A stretch of 64,000 nucleotides of DNA, from positions 62,001 through 126,000 of the forward strand of contig CP051235.1 of assembly GCA_017794705.1 (NCBI GenBank), written 5' to 3'. Of this stretch, positions 1 to 8,598 are shown piece by piece. Both the position numbers and the translations under genes were made by a program. Source of the stretch: Devosia sp. GTDB taxonomy: Bacteria; Pseudomonadota; Alphaproteobacteria; Rhizobiales; Devosiaceae. Within the stretch, counting starts at the first letter, position 1; each line of letters starts with the position of its first letter. The notes under the pieces are model-generated. The model made no database searches and was not told the origin of the DNA. It worked only from the letters and a program-made list of their open reading frames with translations.

Positions 1-744
1 CGTGGCACCAAGGTTGGCTTCAGCAAAGCTGGCGATTGTCAGGTCGGAACCCGTACCGGTCGAGGGCGAAGTCAGAACGATTTCGCCGCCGCTTTCAGAC
101 GCATAGTCTACACCGGTTGTGCTGAATGCTGCGTTGATTGCGGTGTCCAGAAGATCGGCAAACTCGGCTGCGGTGACTGCACCGGTATCAACTACGTTGC
201 CGTTTGCAGCTGCATAGTCGATCGTAATGGTCTGGGTGTCACCATCGATCGTCAGATCAAAAGAAACCGAACCATCGTTGCCACCACCGTTTTCAAAATC
301 GATGTCTGCAAAGCCGGAACCGGTCAGGGTAGCAGCCGTAGCAGACGAACCCGTACCGGAAACGTCAACGGCAGAGAAGGTGCCGCCGCCCAAAGTACCA
401 GCAGTTGCGGCAGTCGTGGTGGTGTCTTCAACGGTCGCTGCGGTCTGCAGGGCCTGACGAGCAGTCGCCTGGGCGCTTTCCACCAGTTTGGTGAGGGCGG
501 TCAGGCCGTTGTCGGCGGCTTCAAGAGTTTGGGTTGCACTGGAAATCGAGTCCAACAGGCGGCCGAGGTCGCTTGCACGGCTTTCAAGAGCGTTGGCCGT
601 GAAGAAGTTGGTCGGATTGTCGAGCGCAGAGTTGACCTTCAGACCGGTAGCCAGACGCTCCTGCGTCTTGCCCAGCAAATCTGCCGTGCTCTGAAGGTTG
701 AGAAGGTTTGAGCGAACAGCGCTCGAAAGAGTGATATCGGCCAT
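1..744 (-). CDS. Flagellin, N-terminal part (cut by window edge)
   Basis: This is the filament subunit exported through the flagellar type III apparatus. The frame is open from the ATG at 744 to base 1 (248 codons) and has no stop, so the C-terminal part lies outside the window. Residues 1-110 have the flagellin D0/D1 signature: start MADITLSS, then NLLNLQSTADLLGKTQERL and TGLKVNSALDNPTNFF, with heptad hydrophobics. From about residue 110 it turns into the Gly/Ser/Thr-rich beta sequence of a variable surface domain. An AGGAG lies 9 bases before the start. A CtrA-like box sits upstream at 821-836. Which flagellin paralogue this is cannot be told. Confidence 0.93.
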   Translation of the reverse strand, partial: MADITLSSAVRSNLLNLQSTADLLGKTQERLATGLKVNSALDNPTNFFTANALESRASDLGRLLDSISSATQTLEAADNGLTALTKLVESAQATARQALQTAATVEDTTTTAATAGTLGGGTFSAVDVSGTGSSATAATLTGSGFADIDFENGGGNDGSVSFDLTIDGDTQTITIDYAAANGNVVDTGAVTAAEFADLLDTAINAAFSTTGVDYASESGGEIVLTSPSTGTGSDLTIASFAEANLGAT

Positions 745-820
745 TTTGAACTCCTATTCATGGTCCCGAATACGCAACACGCCTCGTTCTGAGACGTTGG
801 CCAAATATGACTCACAGCAT

Positions 821-836
821 TTGAGGAAAAGTTAAC
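821..836 (+). promoter_or_regulatory. CtrA-like box upstream of flagellin
   Basis: The sequence reads TTGA-N7-TTAAC on the plus strand. It matches 8 of 9 fixed positions of the alphaproteobacterial CtrA consensus TTAA-N7-TTAAC. It lies about 77 bases before the flagellin start, and similar boxes occur at four other flagellar promoters in this window. Confidence 0.5.
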
Positions 837-878
837 GAACAGGCGCCGTGGCGCGCTCAATCCGCGACGCCGCCGGGC

Positions 879-1076
879 TCAGGCCAGCCTATCCAAACGA
901 TGTGTGATTGGCAGGGGGGATGCAACGGGCTCATGTGCGCTCTCGGCCGGCTCCTGGGCGTCGTCCGATCCTGCCGAATTTCCCTGATTATCAGGCTTTT
1001 TGCGCTCCAGCCTGTCGCGCCAGCGGCGCAAGGCCATGGCGCTGCCGTTTGAAATGGGAGGTACCGTCTGGTGCAT
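879..1076 (-). CDS. Possible 65-residue hypothetical protein
   Basis: This is the only plausible gene in the 454-base gap between the flagellin and the FlgN-like gene (745-1198). The start is the ATG at 1076, with a GAGGA about 10 bases upstream. The product is hydrophilic, with an Arg-rich patch near residues 16-25 (ALRRWRDRLERKK) and a Glu/Ser/Pro-rich tail. I recognise no family, and an overlapping frame at 857-1114 is equally open, so coding status is uncertain. It may be a minor flagellar-cluster gene or chance. Apart from the CtrA-like box at 821-836 I see nothing else in the gap. Confidence 0.25.
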   Translation of the reverse strand: MHQTVPPISNGSAMALRRWRDRLERKKPDNQGNSAGSDDAQEPAESAHEPVASPLPITHRLDRLA

Positions 1077-1198
1077 TTTCGCCGTCGTCCTCTGCGGGCA
1101 TGCGGCAAAAACACTAAGGCGCGGAACCGAACCGACGGTTGGTTTGGTCAGAGGGATTTAGTTCAAATTGTAAACAGGGGATTGGTGCAGACGGAGAC

Positions 1199-1666
1199 TC
1201 AAAGGGCGCGGTTGACAGCGATTCCCCTTGTCTGCCGTTCGGCGCCCTGTTCCATTTTTCCGGCAGCACCATAGGTCTTTGACTTTTCGGCACCGTTGAC
1301 GGTGCGCGCGACGTCGCTGAGAAGGTCCTCGGTGACCGTGCGGGCGGTGGCCAGTACACGCAGGTTTTCGGCCATCTGTGTGGCCAGCCGCTCGTGGCCG
1401 GCCTGCAGTTCTGCAACAAGCTCTGGAGCTTCCGCCCGCAGGCGGGGCGCTTCATGCTGGATGGCGCGGGCGAGGCCGACATAGTCCTGGGCCAGTTCGG
1501 CCTTGCGGGCACCGAGTTCCGCGGCCTGCTTGTAGAGCCCGGCCCGCAGAAGGGTGGTTTCCTCGTTCATGGTCTTGACCAGTGCCTCAAGGGCCGCCGA
1601 GCCAAGCTGGCACAGTTCGGCAGCCGGCATTTCCCGGGCGGTATTTATGCGTTGCTGAGCGGTCAT
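1199..1666 (-). CDS. FlgN-like flagellar chaperone
   Basis: A 155-residue, almost fully helical protein rich in Ala, Glu, Leu and Arg, with long amphipathic stretches around residues 20-60 and 65-115. That fits the FlgN/FliT type of flagellar export chaperone, which in the cytoplasm holds hook-filament junction proteins (FlgK, FlgL) for export. It is the last gene of the flgI - rod-binding - flgN order common in Alphaproteobacteria and starts 51 bases after the stop of the rod-binding gene. Sequence conservation in this family is weak, so the assignment rests on size, helix content and position. Confidence 0.6.
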   Translation of the reverse strand: MTAQQRINTAREMPAAELCQLGSAALEALVKTMNEETTLLRAGLYKQAAELGARKAELAQDYVGLARAIQHEAPRLRAEAPELVAELQAGHERLATQMAENLRVLATARTVTEDLLSDVARTVNGAEKSKTYGAAGKMEQGAERQTRGIAVNRAL

Positions 1667-1717
1667 TCCGGTGTTCCTGCGTTTCGGCGAAAGATCGCCA
1701 CCATGTCACTGGGCGCC

Positions 1718-2014
1718 TCAGGCGCCGGGATTTGATTGTTCCTGGGCCTGCAAAAGGCTGGTCATGATCTGGTCGGCAATGCCCACGCCACCTGTCTTCG
1801 CGATGGCAGCGGCGAACTGTTCGCTTTGCATGCCGCGCCAGGTGTCGGTGCTGAAGTCGCCGCCGTTTTCGGAGTCTTTTCCGAGGCCTTTGAACATTTC
1901 CGAAACCAGCGTGTTCAGAAACACCGCTTCGAGTTCCTCGGCTTGCTGCCGAAGCCCTTCGTAGCCCTGGGCGGTCGAAGTGGGGGCGGAAAAGCTGGTG
2001 GCGAGGACGTCCAT
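1718..2014 (-). CDS. Rod-binding protein (FlgJ N-terminal type)
   Basis: A 98-residue protein equal to the rod-binding domain of FlgJ without the C-terminal muramidase domain found in Gammaproteobacteria. This short form is standard in Alphaproteobacteria (called CheL in Caulobacter). The family signature is clear: residues 18-45 (LRQQAEELEAVFLNTLVSEM), then DTWRGMQSEQFA and a GGVGIADQI segment. It acts in the periplasm as a scaffold for rod assembly. The ATG at 2014 overlaps the flgI stop by one base (TGATG), which indicates translational coupling. A GTG one codon upstream is a possible alternative start. Confidence 0.88.
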   Translation of the reverse strand: MDVLATSFSAPTSTAQGYEGLRQQAEELEAVFLNTLVSEMFKGLGKDSENGGDFSTDTWRGMQSEQFAAAIAKTGGVGIADQIMTSLLQAQEQSNPGA

Positions 2015-3153
2015 CACATCACCTCGATTTCGGCCTGCAGGGCGCCGGTGGCCTTGATGGCCTGCAGGATCGAGATCAGGTCGCGCGGGCCAAGGCCGAG
2101 GGCGTTCAGCCCGTCGATCAGTTGTTGCAGGGTGACGGACTCGCCCACAAGTGCCAGCGAAGAGTCAGTCTGGTTGACGTCGAGCGTCGTGCGCGGCTCG
2201 GTGGTCGTCTGACCGAAGGAGAAGGGCTCGGGCTGGCTGGTCTGCGGGTTTTCCGCGATGGTGACGGTCAGGTTGCTTTGCGCCACCGCGACGGTTGAGA
2301 CGCGGACGTTTGCGCCCATGACGATGATGCCGGTGTTTTCGTCGATCACCACTTTGGCAGGCTGGTCGGTCTGGACCAGCAACTGTTCCACGTCGGTGAT
2401 CAGATCCACGATGTTGCCGTTGAAATGATAGGGCAAGGTAAGCCGGATGGTGGCCGAATCCTCGGGCGTGGCCACCGCGGCGCCGAGAAAGTCGTTGATT
2501 GACAGGGCGACGCGGCGCGAAGTGGTAAAATCCGGATTGCGCAGGGACAGGCGCAGGCTGCGCTGCGAGCCGAGGTCAAAGGTGACTTCGCGTTCAATCA
2601 GGGCACCGCTGGAGATGCGGCCGGTTGTGGGTACGCCGGAAACGACCGAAGCGGCATCGCCCTCGGCGCTGAAGCCGTTGATGGCCACCGAGCCCTGGGC
2701 GATTGCATAGACTTCGCCGTCGGCGCCGAGCAGGGGCGTGACCAGCAGGGTGCCGCCCTGAAGGCTGTCGGAATCGCCAAGAGCGGCCACGTTGACGTCA
2801 ATCCGGCTGCCCTGGGTGGCAAAGGCCGGGAGGTTGGCCGTGACCATGACGGCCGCGACGTTTGCGGTTCTTACGTTGGTGCCGGCAGTGTTTACGCCAA
2901 GTCTTTCAAGCATGGCCTGAAGGCTCTGGCGGGTGAAGGGCGAGTTGTTGAGGCTGTCGCCGGTGCCGTTCAGGCCGACCACCAGGCCGTAGCCGATCAG
3001 CTGGTTCTCGCGGACACCTTCAATGTCGACAATGTCTTTGATGCGCGCTGTGGCCGCCTGCGCCGATGTAAATGGTGCCAGAACGGTGGCGGCGCTGATC
3101 AGGATCGCGGCGGCCCATCGGCTCCACTTGTTCGTGTTTTCGATTCCAGGCAT
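2014..3153 (-). CDS. flgI: Flagellar P-ring protein FlgI
   Basis: This protein builds the P ring around the rod in the peptidoglycan layer. It has 379 residues, a normal length. Residues 1-33 form a Sec signal peptide ending in SAQA. The mature part starts with the family motifs RIKDIVDIEGVRENQLIGYG and VVGLNGTGDS and ends with LGPRDLISILQAIKATGAL. The ATG at 3153 was chosen because it directly precedes the signal peptide and has a GGGG about 10 bases upstream. The frame continues to 3258 without adding anything recognisable. It heads a minus-strand operon with the rod-binding and FlgN-like genes and is divergent from fliX. Confidence 0.96.
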   Translation of the reverse strand: MPGIENTNKWSRWAAAILISAATVLAPFTSAQAATARIKDIVDIEGVRENQLIGYGLVVGLNGTGDSLNNSPFTRQSLQAMLERLGVNTAGTNVRTANVAAVMVTANLPAFATQGSRIDVNVAALGDSDSLQGGTLLVTPLLGADGEVYAIAQGSVAINGFSAEGDAASVVSGVPTTGRISSGALIEREVTFDLGSQRSLRLSLRNPDFTTSRRVALSINDFLGAAVATPEDSATIRLTLPYHFNGNIVDLITDVEQLLVQTDQPAKVVIDENTGIIVMGANVRVSTVAVAQSNLTVTIAENPQTSQPEPFSFGQTTTEPRTTLDVNQTDSSLALVGESVTLQQLIDGLNALGLGPRDLISILQAIKATGALQAEIEVM

Positions 3154-3336
3154 CGAATTTACCCCGTTTGCTGATCCGTCCCCACGGATCGTTTCGCTTG
3201 CCCGGATATTTGCGAAAAGCGTGCCAAACTGTGCTTCGGGATCGGCTGGCGAGATCAAGGCATTGAAAATTATTGCTAAATTTCCTGATTTGAGTTTCCG
3301 ATGCGATCCAAGATCCAGCGTGCCGGGGACGCAAGC

Positions 3337-3393
3337 TGCAGATTTTGCCGGGTCGTTTACTGCGCGTTAACCATGCAAGCGGCAGATTTTGCC
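3337..3393. promoter_or_regulatory. flgI/fliX divergent control region: CtrA-like box and GGCA-N5-TGCC repeats
   Basis: Between flgI and fliX lies TTTA-N7-TTAAC at 3356-3371, 8 of 9 fixed positions of a CtrA box. It is bracketed by two copies of a 13-base dyad: TGCAGATTTTGCC at 3337-3349 and GGCAGATTTTGCC at 3381-3393. The same dyad recurs between flgF and fliL. The identity of a factor binding the dyad is unknown. Confidence 0.5.
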
Positions 3394-3411
3394 CATTCGA
3401 AGAGGTGGACC

Positions 3412-3831
3412 ATGCGCATTGAAGGGCCGGCCCCGCGCCGGGAAGTGAACAAGAGCCGTAAATCCTCGGATGGAAGCGGGTCAACCGAGGTTTTTTCAGC
3501 GAGCAGCACTGAGGAACATGCGCGGGCGGCCACATCGGCGCCGATGCAATCCGCCACCGCGCTCGAAGCCATGTTGGCGCTGCAATCAGTCGATGATCCG
3601 CTGCTGGCGAAGCGGCGCGCGGTCAAGCACGGCAGCGCCATGCTCGACACTCTGGAGGACATGAAAACCGACCTTCTGATCGGCCGGGTCAGCGAGGGGC
3701 GGCTGAACCTGATGATGGCGCTGGTGAGTCGCGCCCGGCAGGCCGCGCAGCCCGAACTTGAGGCGCTGATCGCGGACATTGAACTTCGTGTTCGCGTCGA
3801 ACTCGCCAAATTGGGTAAATACGCAAACTAG
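3412..3831 (+). CDS. fliX: Flagellar assembly regulator FliX
   Basis: A 139-residue protein matching the alphaproteobacterial FliX family. In Caulobacter FliX links completion of early flagellar structures to late flagellar gene expression through FlbD. The N-terminal 45 residues are polar and low in complexity. The conserved C-terminal half has the signature LEAMLALQSVDDPLLAKRRA, then MLDTLEDMKTDLLIG and a helical end. The ATG at 3412 is preceded by AGAGGTGG, and upstream in-frame codons have no ribosome site. FliX next to a divergent flgI is the Caulobacter-type arrangement. Whether a FlbD/sigma-54 cascade exists here cannot be seen in this window. Confidence 0.9.
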   Translation: MRIEGPAPRREVNKSRKSSDGSGSTEVFSASSTEEHARAATSAPMQSATALEAMLALQSVDDPLLAKRRAVKHGSAMLDTLEDMKTDLLIGRVSEGRLNLMMALVSRARQAAQPELEALIADIELRVRVELAKLGKYAN

Positions 3832-3936
3832 TTAGCCGAAAGCGGCGGACAAGTTTACGATCCATAAAATCGTCACTTGCGGGGTTGGGGAGGCGACTTT
3901 ATATAGGGCGCGATTTCGCGTCAGGAGTGAATTCTC

Positions 3937-4356
3937 ATGGATTCCGAGTTTGTTGAGACCGCCTACCGTCCAACTGATGACGAGCCGTTCATGAACCCTC
4001 GCCAGATCGATTATTTCCGCAAGAAGCTGCTCGCCTGGAAGGATGAGATCCTCAAGGAGAGCCGCGAAACCCTCGAACATCTGCAGGAAGCCAGCGTCGC
4101 GCATGCCGATATGGCCGACCGGGCCTCGTCGGAGAGCGACCGGGCGCTGGAACTCAGGACGCGTGACCGTCAGCGCAAGCTGATTTCCAAGATCGACGCG
4201 GCGCTGCGCCGGATCGAGGAAGGGACATACGGCTATTGCGAGGAAACCGGCGAGCCGATCGGGCTGGCACGGCTCGATGCGCGGCCCATCGCGACATTGT
4301 CGCTTGAGGCGCAGGAAGGCCACGAGCGCCGCGAGAAAGTCTATCGCGACGACTGA
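3937..4356 (+). CDS. dksA: RNA polymerase-binding factor DksA
   Basis: A 139-residue DksA/TraR-family protein that binds in the RNA polymerase secondary channel and modulates transcription with ppGpp. An N-terminal coiled coil (about residues 20-100) contains ADMADRASSESDRALELR at the tip, with acidic residues where the functional aspartates of DksA lie. The C-terminal globular part (GTYGYCEETGEPIGLARL) keeps only the first of the four zinc-binding cysteines of the E. coli protein, as is usual in this group of bacteria. It is a single gene between fliX and an ABC-F gene, with a good AGGAG before the start. Confidence 0.93.
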   Translation: MDSEFVETAYRPTDDEPFMNPRQIDYFRKKLLAWKDEILKESRETLEHLQEASVAHADMADRASSESDRALELRTRDRQRKLISKIDAALRRIEEGTYGYCEETGEPIGLARLDARPIATLSLEAQEGHERREKVYRDD

Positions 4357-4371
4357 CCGTCGACTCCCCCA

Positions 4372-5970
4372 CTACATCTGTTCCGGCGGAAAACTGATTT
4401 CGCGCTGGATTTCGATATCCTTCAAGAATTCCGGATCGTGACTGACCGCGATCAGCACACCGTCGTAGGCGCGCAGCCCCGCGGCGATTGCCTCTATCGA
4501 CCCGAGGTCCAGGTGGTTGGTCGGTTCATCCAACAGCAGGATTTGTGGAGGTTCCGCCGCCCCCAAGGTGCAGGCGAGGCCTGCACGCATCTTTTCGCCG
4601 CCGCTCAGATCGACCGCCTTGCGCAGCGCGAAATCTGCACGGAACAGGAATCTGGCCAGAGCGGCGCGGCAGTCCGTTTCGGTGCTTTCCGGATTGAGAC
4701 GCTTGAAATTGTCGCGGATCGTGTCCTCGGGATCGAGCAGTGACACCTTCTGATCAAGCAGGGCCAATGGGCCGTGGACGCGGACGCTGCCCGATTCAGG
4801 TTTGATGTCCCCCGAAATCAAATGGAGCAATGTCGACTTGCCGGTGCCGTTGGCGCCAGTGATCGCCACGCGCTCCGGCCCGGTGATGTGCAGGTTAAGC
4901 CCGGTGAAGAGGGGCGGCTGATCCCCAAAACGCATGGAGAGGTCAGACAATTCCAGCATGGTCTTGCCATTCGGCACATTGGCCGAGGCAAGAACGATCT
5001 TGGGCGCTGAAAGCCGTTCCAGGCGTGTTTCCGCGGCCTGCACGTCGGTCGAAGCCTCGGCGATCTTGCCGGCCGTTCCCTGGTTCAGCCGGCCGGTGGT
5101 TGCCTCGGCGCGCTGGCGCATGGCGTTGAGCAACAGTTTGGGCATGTCGCCCTTGGCGCGCATGGCACGACCGCGGCTTTCGCGCCGGGCCTGGCGCTCC
5201 TTGATCTGTTGGGCCTGTTTGCGCGTCTCGCGTAGATGTTTGGCGGCATGGTCCACGTCGGCGGCGGCAGCAGCCTGTTCGATGGCCTTGCGCTCCTGAT
5301 AGTGGTCCCAGTTGCCGCCGTAGATGCGAACGCCGACGGACGAGAGTTCGACAATCCTGTCCATCCTGCGAAGCAGTTCGCGGTCGTGGCTGACCACCAG
5401 CGCGCCTCCCGTCCAGTTGGAGAGCACCTCGGCGACGATTTTGCGACCGTCCGCATCCAGATCGTTGGTGGGTTCGTCGAGGATCAGCAGGTCAGGCGCC
5501 TTGAACAACAGCGCCGCGAGGGCGATACGCGTGCGTTGCCCGCCGCTCAGTTCACCAAGTCTTGTGTCCGGAGTTGCAGAGTCCATTCCGACACTTGCGA
5601 GGGCTTCTTCAAACCTCGATTCAAGCGCCCAGTCGACCGCAGCGACCTCGTCGGCACTGGCCTCGCCCGAGAGCGCGCGGACCAACCGGGCGAAGCTGTC
5701 GGCAATGCCAAAGGCATCTGCAACGGTCTGGTGCAGATCGACCGTTCGCTGCTGCAAAAGGTAGCCGATCGAGCCATTGACCGTGATGGCCCCCGATGAT
5801 GACAGCGTTTCGCCGATCAACGCGCGCAGCAAACTTGTCTTGCCGATGCCGTTGGGGCCAATCAGCCCGGTGCGTTCGGCACCGATGCCAAGATCGAGAT
5901 TTTCGAAGAGAGTCTGGCCGTCAGGCGTTTGGCAGGTAACGGCACTCAGGGTTGCGAAGGGAACAGGCAT
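4372..5970 (-). CDS. ABC-F family ATPase
   Basis: A soluble protein with two ABC ATPase domains in one chain and no membrane segments, as in the ABC-F translation-factor family (Uup/EttA/YheS-like). The first Walker A is GPNGIGKTS (residues 38-46) with LSGGQRTRIALA and LLILDEPTNDLD. The second half has GANGTGKST, LSGGEKMRAGLA and LLLDEPTNHLD. A charged, Arg/Lys/Gln-rich linker of about 80 residues separates them, as expected for the P-site tRNA interaction motif. The ATG at 5970 starts the typical MPVPFATLSA sequence, and an ATG at 5994 would add eight residues. Whether it is a housekeeping factor or a ribosome-protection resistance protein cannot be told. Confidence 0.88.
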   Translation of the reverse strand: MPVPFATLSAVTCQTPDGQTLFENLDLGIGAERTGLIGPNGIGKTSLLRALIGETLSSSGAITVNGSIGYLLQQRTVDLHQTVADAFGIADSFARLVRALSGEASADEVAAVDWALESRFEEALASVGMDSATPDTRLGELSGGQRTRIALAALLFKAPDLLILDEPTNDLDADGRKIVAEVLSNWTGGALVVSHDRELLRRMDRIVELSSVGVRIYGGNWDHYQERKAIEQAAAAADVDHAAKHLRETRKQAQQIKERQARRESRGRAMRAKGDMPKLLLNAMRQRAEATTGRLNQGTAGKIAEASTDVQAAETRLERLSAPKIVLASANVPNGKTMLELSDLSMRFGDQPPLFTGLNLHITGPERVAITGANGTGKSTLLHLISGDIKPESGSVRVHGPLALLDQKVSLLDPEDTIRDNFKRLNPESTETDCRAALARFLFRADFALRKAVDLSGGEKMRAGLACTLGAAEPPQILLLDEPTNHLDLGSIEAIAAGLRAYDGVLIAVSHDPEFLKDIEIQREISFPPEQM

Positions 5971-6106
5971 GGGCGGAATCCAGAACGAAAGCATTTCGGG
6001 CGGCGATTGCGATCGTCTGGCCGTTCATGAGGCACCTGCCTGTTGGTGTTGCAACTGAAGCGGAAAATAGGGGTGGAAGCCGGCGTGTCAAGCCGCCGGC
6101 CCCAAT

Positions 6107-7600
6107 TCAGAGATACCGGCGTTTGATGTGGGCGATGAAATAGTCGGGGTTCAGCGGCTCGCCGGTGGCCCGGGTCATCAGTTCGGGCGTGGTCCAGCGC
6201 GAACCTTGCGACCAGATATTGTCCTTCCGCCAGGTGTTGATGGCTGCGAACTCGCCCTTTGCAATCTGCTGTTTGGCGTCGGGGATCTGTTTTTCCATCG
6301 CCGCCCACTGTTGCGCGGCCATCATGGCACCGAGCGTGTAGGAGGGGAAATAGCCAAACAGGCCCGCGGACCAATGCACGTCCTGCATCGGTCCGTCCGG
6401 CATGTTGTTGTGCGTGGACAGGCCAAGATAGTCCTGCATCTTGTCGTTCCAGACTTCTGGAATGTGCCGGACTTCCATGTCGCCGGCGATCAGGGCCTGC
6501 TCGATCTCGTACCGCAATATCACGTGCAGCGGATAGGTGACCTCGTCGGCGTCGACGCGGATGAAGCCGGGCTCGACCTTGTTGACCAGGTTCAGTATGT
6601 CGGCATCGCTCCAGCCGGCCAGCGCGTTCTCGCCGATGTGCTGGTTGATCAGTGGGCGCACCCAGGTCCAGAATTCGGGGCTGCGGCTGATCTGCATTTC
6701 AACGAACAGGCTCTGGCTCTCATGGATGCCCATGCCGCGCGCATGATTTTGCGGCCAATGGGCGTTTTCGCGGGGCAAGCCCTGTTCATAAAGCGCGTGG
6801 CCGGTTTCATGCAGCACCGCCAAAAGGGATTGCAGGAATTCGTCTTCACGGTAGCGGGTGGTCATGCGCACGTCAGTCGGCACGCCACCGCAGAACGGGT
6901 GGTGCGAGGTGTCCAGCCGCCCATGATTGAAGTCGAAACCAACCGGCGACATGACCGCGAGCCCCAGCGCGCGCTGGTTGGCGACGGAGAAGGGGCCTTG
7001 AAGCTTTTTCGGCGGGTTCTCGGCGAGTCGCTTGTTCTGTGCCTCGGTAACCTGCGGCAACAGGTCTTTGAGTTCGGATTTCAGCCGTTCAAACACAGGC
7101 GTGATCTCGGCCGCGCGGTTACCCGGATCGAACTGTTCCATCAGCGCGTCATAGGGTTCTAGGCCGGACGCAGCACTGCGCATCTGCGCTTCCTCGCGCA
7201 CCAGGGAAACGACGTTCTCCAGTGACTTGGCGAATGTATCCCAGTCGCCTTTTGGACGCAGGGTGCGCCACAACTGTTCGCAGCGCATCTTGGCGGCCGA
7301 CTGGCGGCGGACAAAGGCGGGCGGCAGGCAGGTCAGGTTATTGTAGAGGCGGGTAAACTCGGCAAGCCCCAGTTTCTGGTCGGCGGTCAGATCCTCGGCT
7401 TCGGCATCTGCGATCCAGTCGGCGATATGGGCGGCGCTCGCCTGTTCGTGGCGCATGCCGGCGAGGGTGGAAAGCGCCTCGGCGCGCTCATCTCCGCCCC
7501 CCTCGGGCATGTTCGTGGCCTCGTCGGCACCCAGGATCGACATGGCATGATCGAGGCTGGCAAGGGTCTTGTTGAGATCGTCGAGTTGTTCAAAGGACAT
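6107..7600 (-). CDS. Carboxypeptidase, family M32
   Basis: A 497-residue cytoplasmic metallocarboxypeptidase of the M32 (Taq) family, which removes C-terminal residues from peptides. The zinc motif HETGH is at residues 264-268 and is followed by GIHESQSLFVE with the third ligand. The other family motifs (GVPTDVRMTTRY, HVILRYEIE, YFPSYTLGAM) are present. The ATG at 7600 gives the usual family N terminus. The frame extends upstream to 7765 but would run through the flgH terminator. It is a single gene with no functional tie to the flagellar genes around it. Confidence 0.93.
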   Translation of the reverse strand: MSFEQLDDLNKTLASLDHAMSILGADEATNMPEGGGDERAEALSTLAGMRHEQASAAHIADWIADAEAEDLTADQKLGLAEFTRLYNNLTCLPPAFVRRQSAAKMRCEQLWRTLRPKGDWDTFAKSLENVVSLVREEAQMRSAASGLEPYDALMEQFDPGNRAAEITPVFERLKSELKDLLPQVTEAQNKRLAENPPKKLQGPFSVANQRALGLAVMSPVGFDFNHGRLDTSHHPFCGGVPTDVRMTTRYREDEFLQSLLAVLHETGHALYEQGLPRENAHWPQNHARGMGIHESQSLFVEMQISRSPEFWTWVRPLINQHIGENALAGWSDADILNLVNKVEPGFIRVDADEVTYPLHVILRYEIEQALIAGDMEVRHIPEVWNDKMQDYLGLSTHNNMPDGPMQDVHWSAGLFGYFPSYTLGAMMAAQQWAAMEKQIPDAKQQIAKGEFAAINTWRKDNIWSQGSRWTTPELMTRATGEPLNPDYFIAHIKRRYL

Positions 7601-7665
7601 GGAAGATCCAGGAGCAGGAATCGGGAGGTGAGGGTTCGGAACGCCGATCATGCCTGTTGAGTGTG

Positions 7666-7707
7666 AAAAGAAAAGGGGCGCGGCCAAATGGGGGAATGCC
7701 GCGCCCC
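7666..7707 (-). terminator. Rho-independent terminator of flgFGAH operon
   Basis: On the minus strand a perfect 10-bp GC stem (GGGGCGCGGC, 7698-7707 pairing with 7675-7684) with a 13-base loop is followed by TTTTCTTTT. It lies 124 bases after the flgH stop. Confidence 0.9.
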
Positions 7708-7830
7708 GTATCCCGGGGAGGAAATCTGACTTATGTCGTCTTTCCGGTCCGGTCAGCCGCCGCAAAATGGGGAAAGCGGGGCTGGAATTGGGCCGCGCCA
7801 GCCGGAACCGGCGCGGGGAACTTCCGGAGA

Positions 7831-8562
7831 TCAGAAGGGCAGGATGGCGTCGAGCACCTGCTGGCCGTAACGGGGCTGCTGGACGTCGGTGATCTGTCCA
7901 CGGCCGCCGTAGGCGATGCGGGCTTCGGCGATCTTCGAGCTTTCGATCGTGTTGTTGGAGCTGATGTCCTCCGGCCGGACGATGCCGGCGACAACCAGAT
8001 CGCGGACTTCAAAGTTCACCCGGACTTCCTGATGCCCCTCGATGACAAGATTGCCGTTGGGCAGGATCTGGGTCACGACCACAGCGACTTGCGTCTCGAG
8101 GCTCTCCGAGCGGTTGACCGAGCCGGTACCAGCGTCATTGACGCCTGACGACACGTCGATGTCGGTGCTTGAGAGGCCGGGAGCGAGGGCGCCGAAGATC
8201 GAGCCGATGGCGCCGCCGACGCCGGCGTTGTTGGTCGAGGTGCGGCCGCGCGCCGTCTGGTTGGCGATCTGGGCGCGGTCGTCGATGGTGACGTTGACCG
8301 TAAGGATGTCGCCGATGCGGTGCGCGCGCTGATCCTTGAAAAAGCCTCGGGCATCCGTGCGGAACAGCGAGTTCGGCTGGTACGACGCCACGACCGTTTC
8401 CGGCATGGGCATGGTCACCGGCCGGTAATTGACCTGGGCGGTAGGATCCTCGATGGCGGAAAGGGCAGGTGTGGCGCCGATGGATGCCAGGCGGTCAGCC
8501 GCGGTGCAGGCGCCGAGCATGCTCAGCAGAGCAGCGGTGGCGGTGAGTTTGAAAATGTTCAT
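7831..8562 (-). CDS. flgH: Flagellar L-ring lipoprotein FlgH
   Basis: An outer-membrane lipoprotein that forms the L ring around the flagellar rod. It has 243 residues. The signal peptide ends in the lipobox LGAC with the lipidated cysteine at residue 19. The mature protein has the family motifs NSLFRTDARGFFKDQRAHRIGD, TRGRT-like low-complexity, NGNLVIEGHQEVRVN and the end IAYGGRGQI. It is the last gene of the flgF-flgG-flgA-flgH operon, starts 36 bases after flgA and is followed by a strong terminator. Confidence 0.96.
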   Translation of the reverse strand: MNIFKLTATAALLSMLGACTAADRLASIGATPALSAIEDPTAQVNYRPVTMPMPETVVASYQPNSLFRTDARGFFKDQRAHRIGDILTVNVTIDDRAQIANQTARGRTSTNNAGVGGAIGSIFGALAPGLSSTDIDVSSGVNDAGTGSVNRSESLETQVAVVVTQILPNGNLVIEGHQEVRVNFEVRDLVVAGIVRPEDISSNNTIESSKIAEARIAYGGRGQITDVQQPRYGQQVLDAILPF

Positions 8563-8598
8563 TTCATCTTCCCCAAGATTGAACGGTGAAAAGCAAGG

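Noticed and set aside
3154-3258. Extended N terminus of FlgI beginning at 3258
   Set aside because: It would place 35 residues before the signal peptide. The ATG at 3153 fits the family.
7601-7765. Longer start for the M32 carboxypeptidase at 7765
   Set aside because: The extension would translate through the flgH terminator hairpin and has no family similarity.
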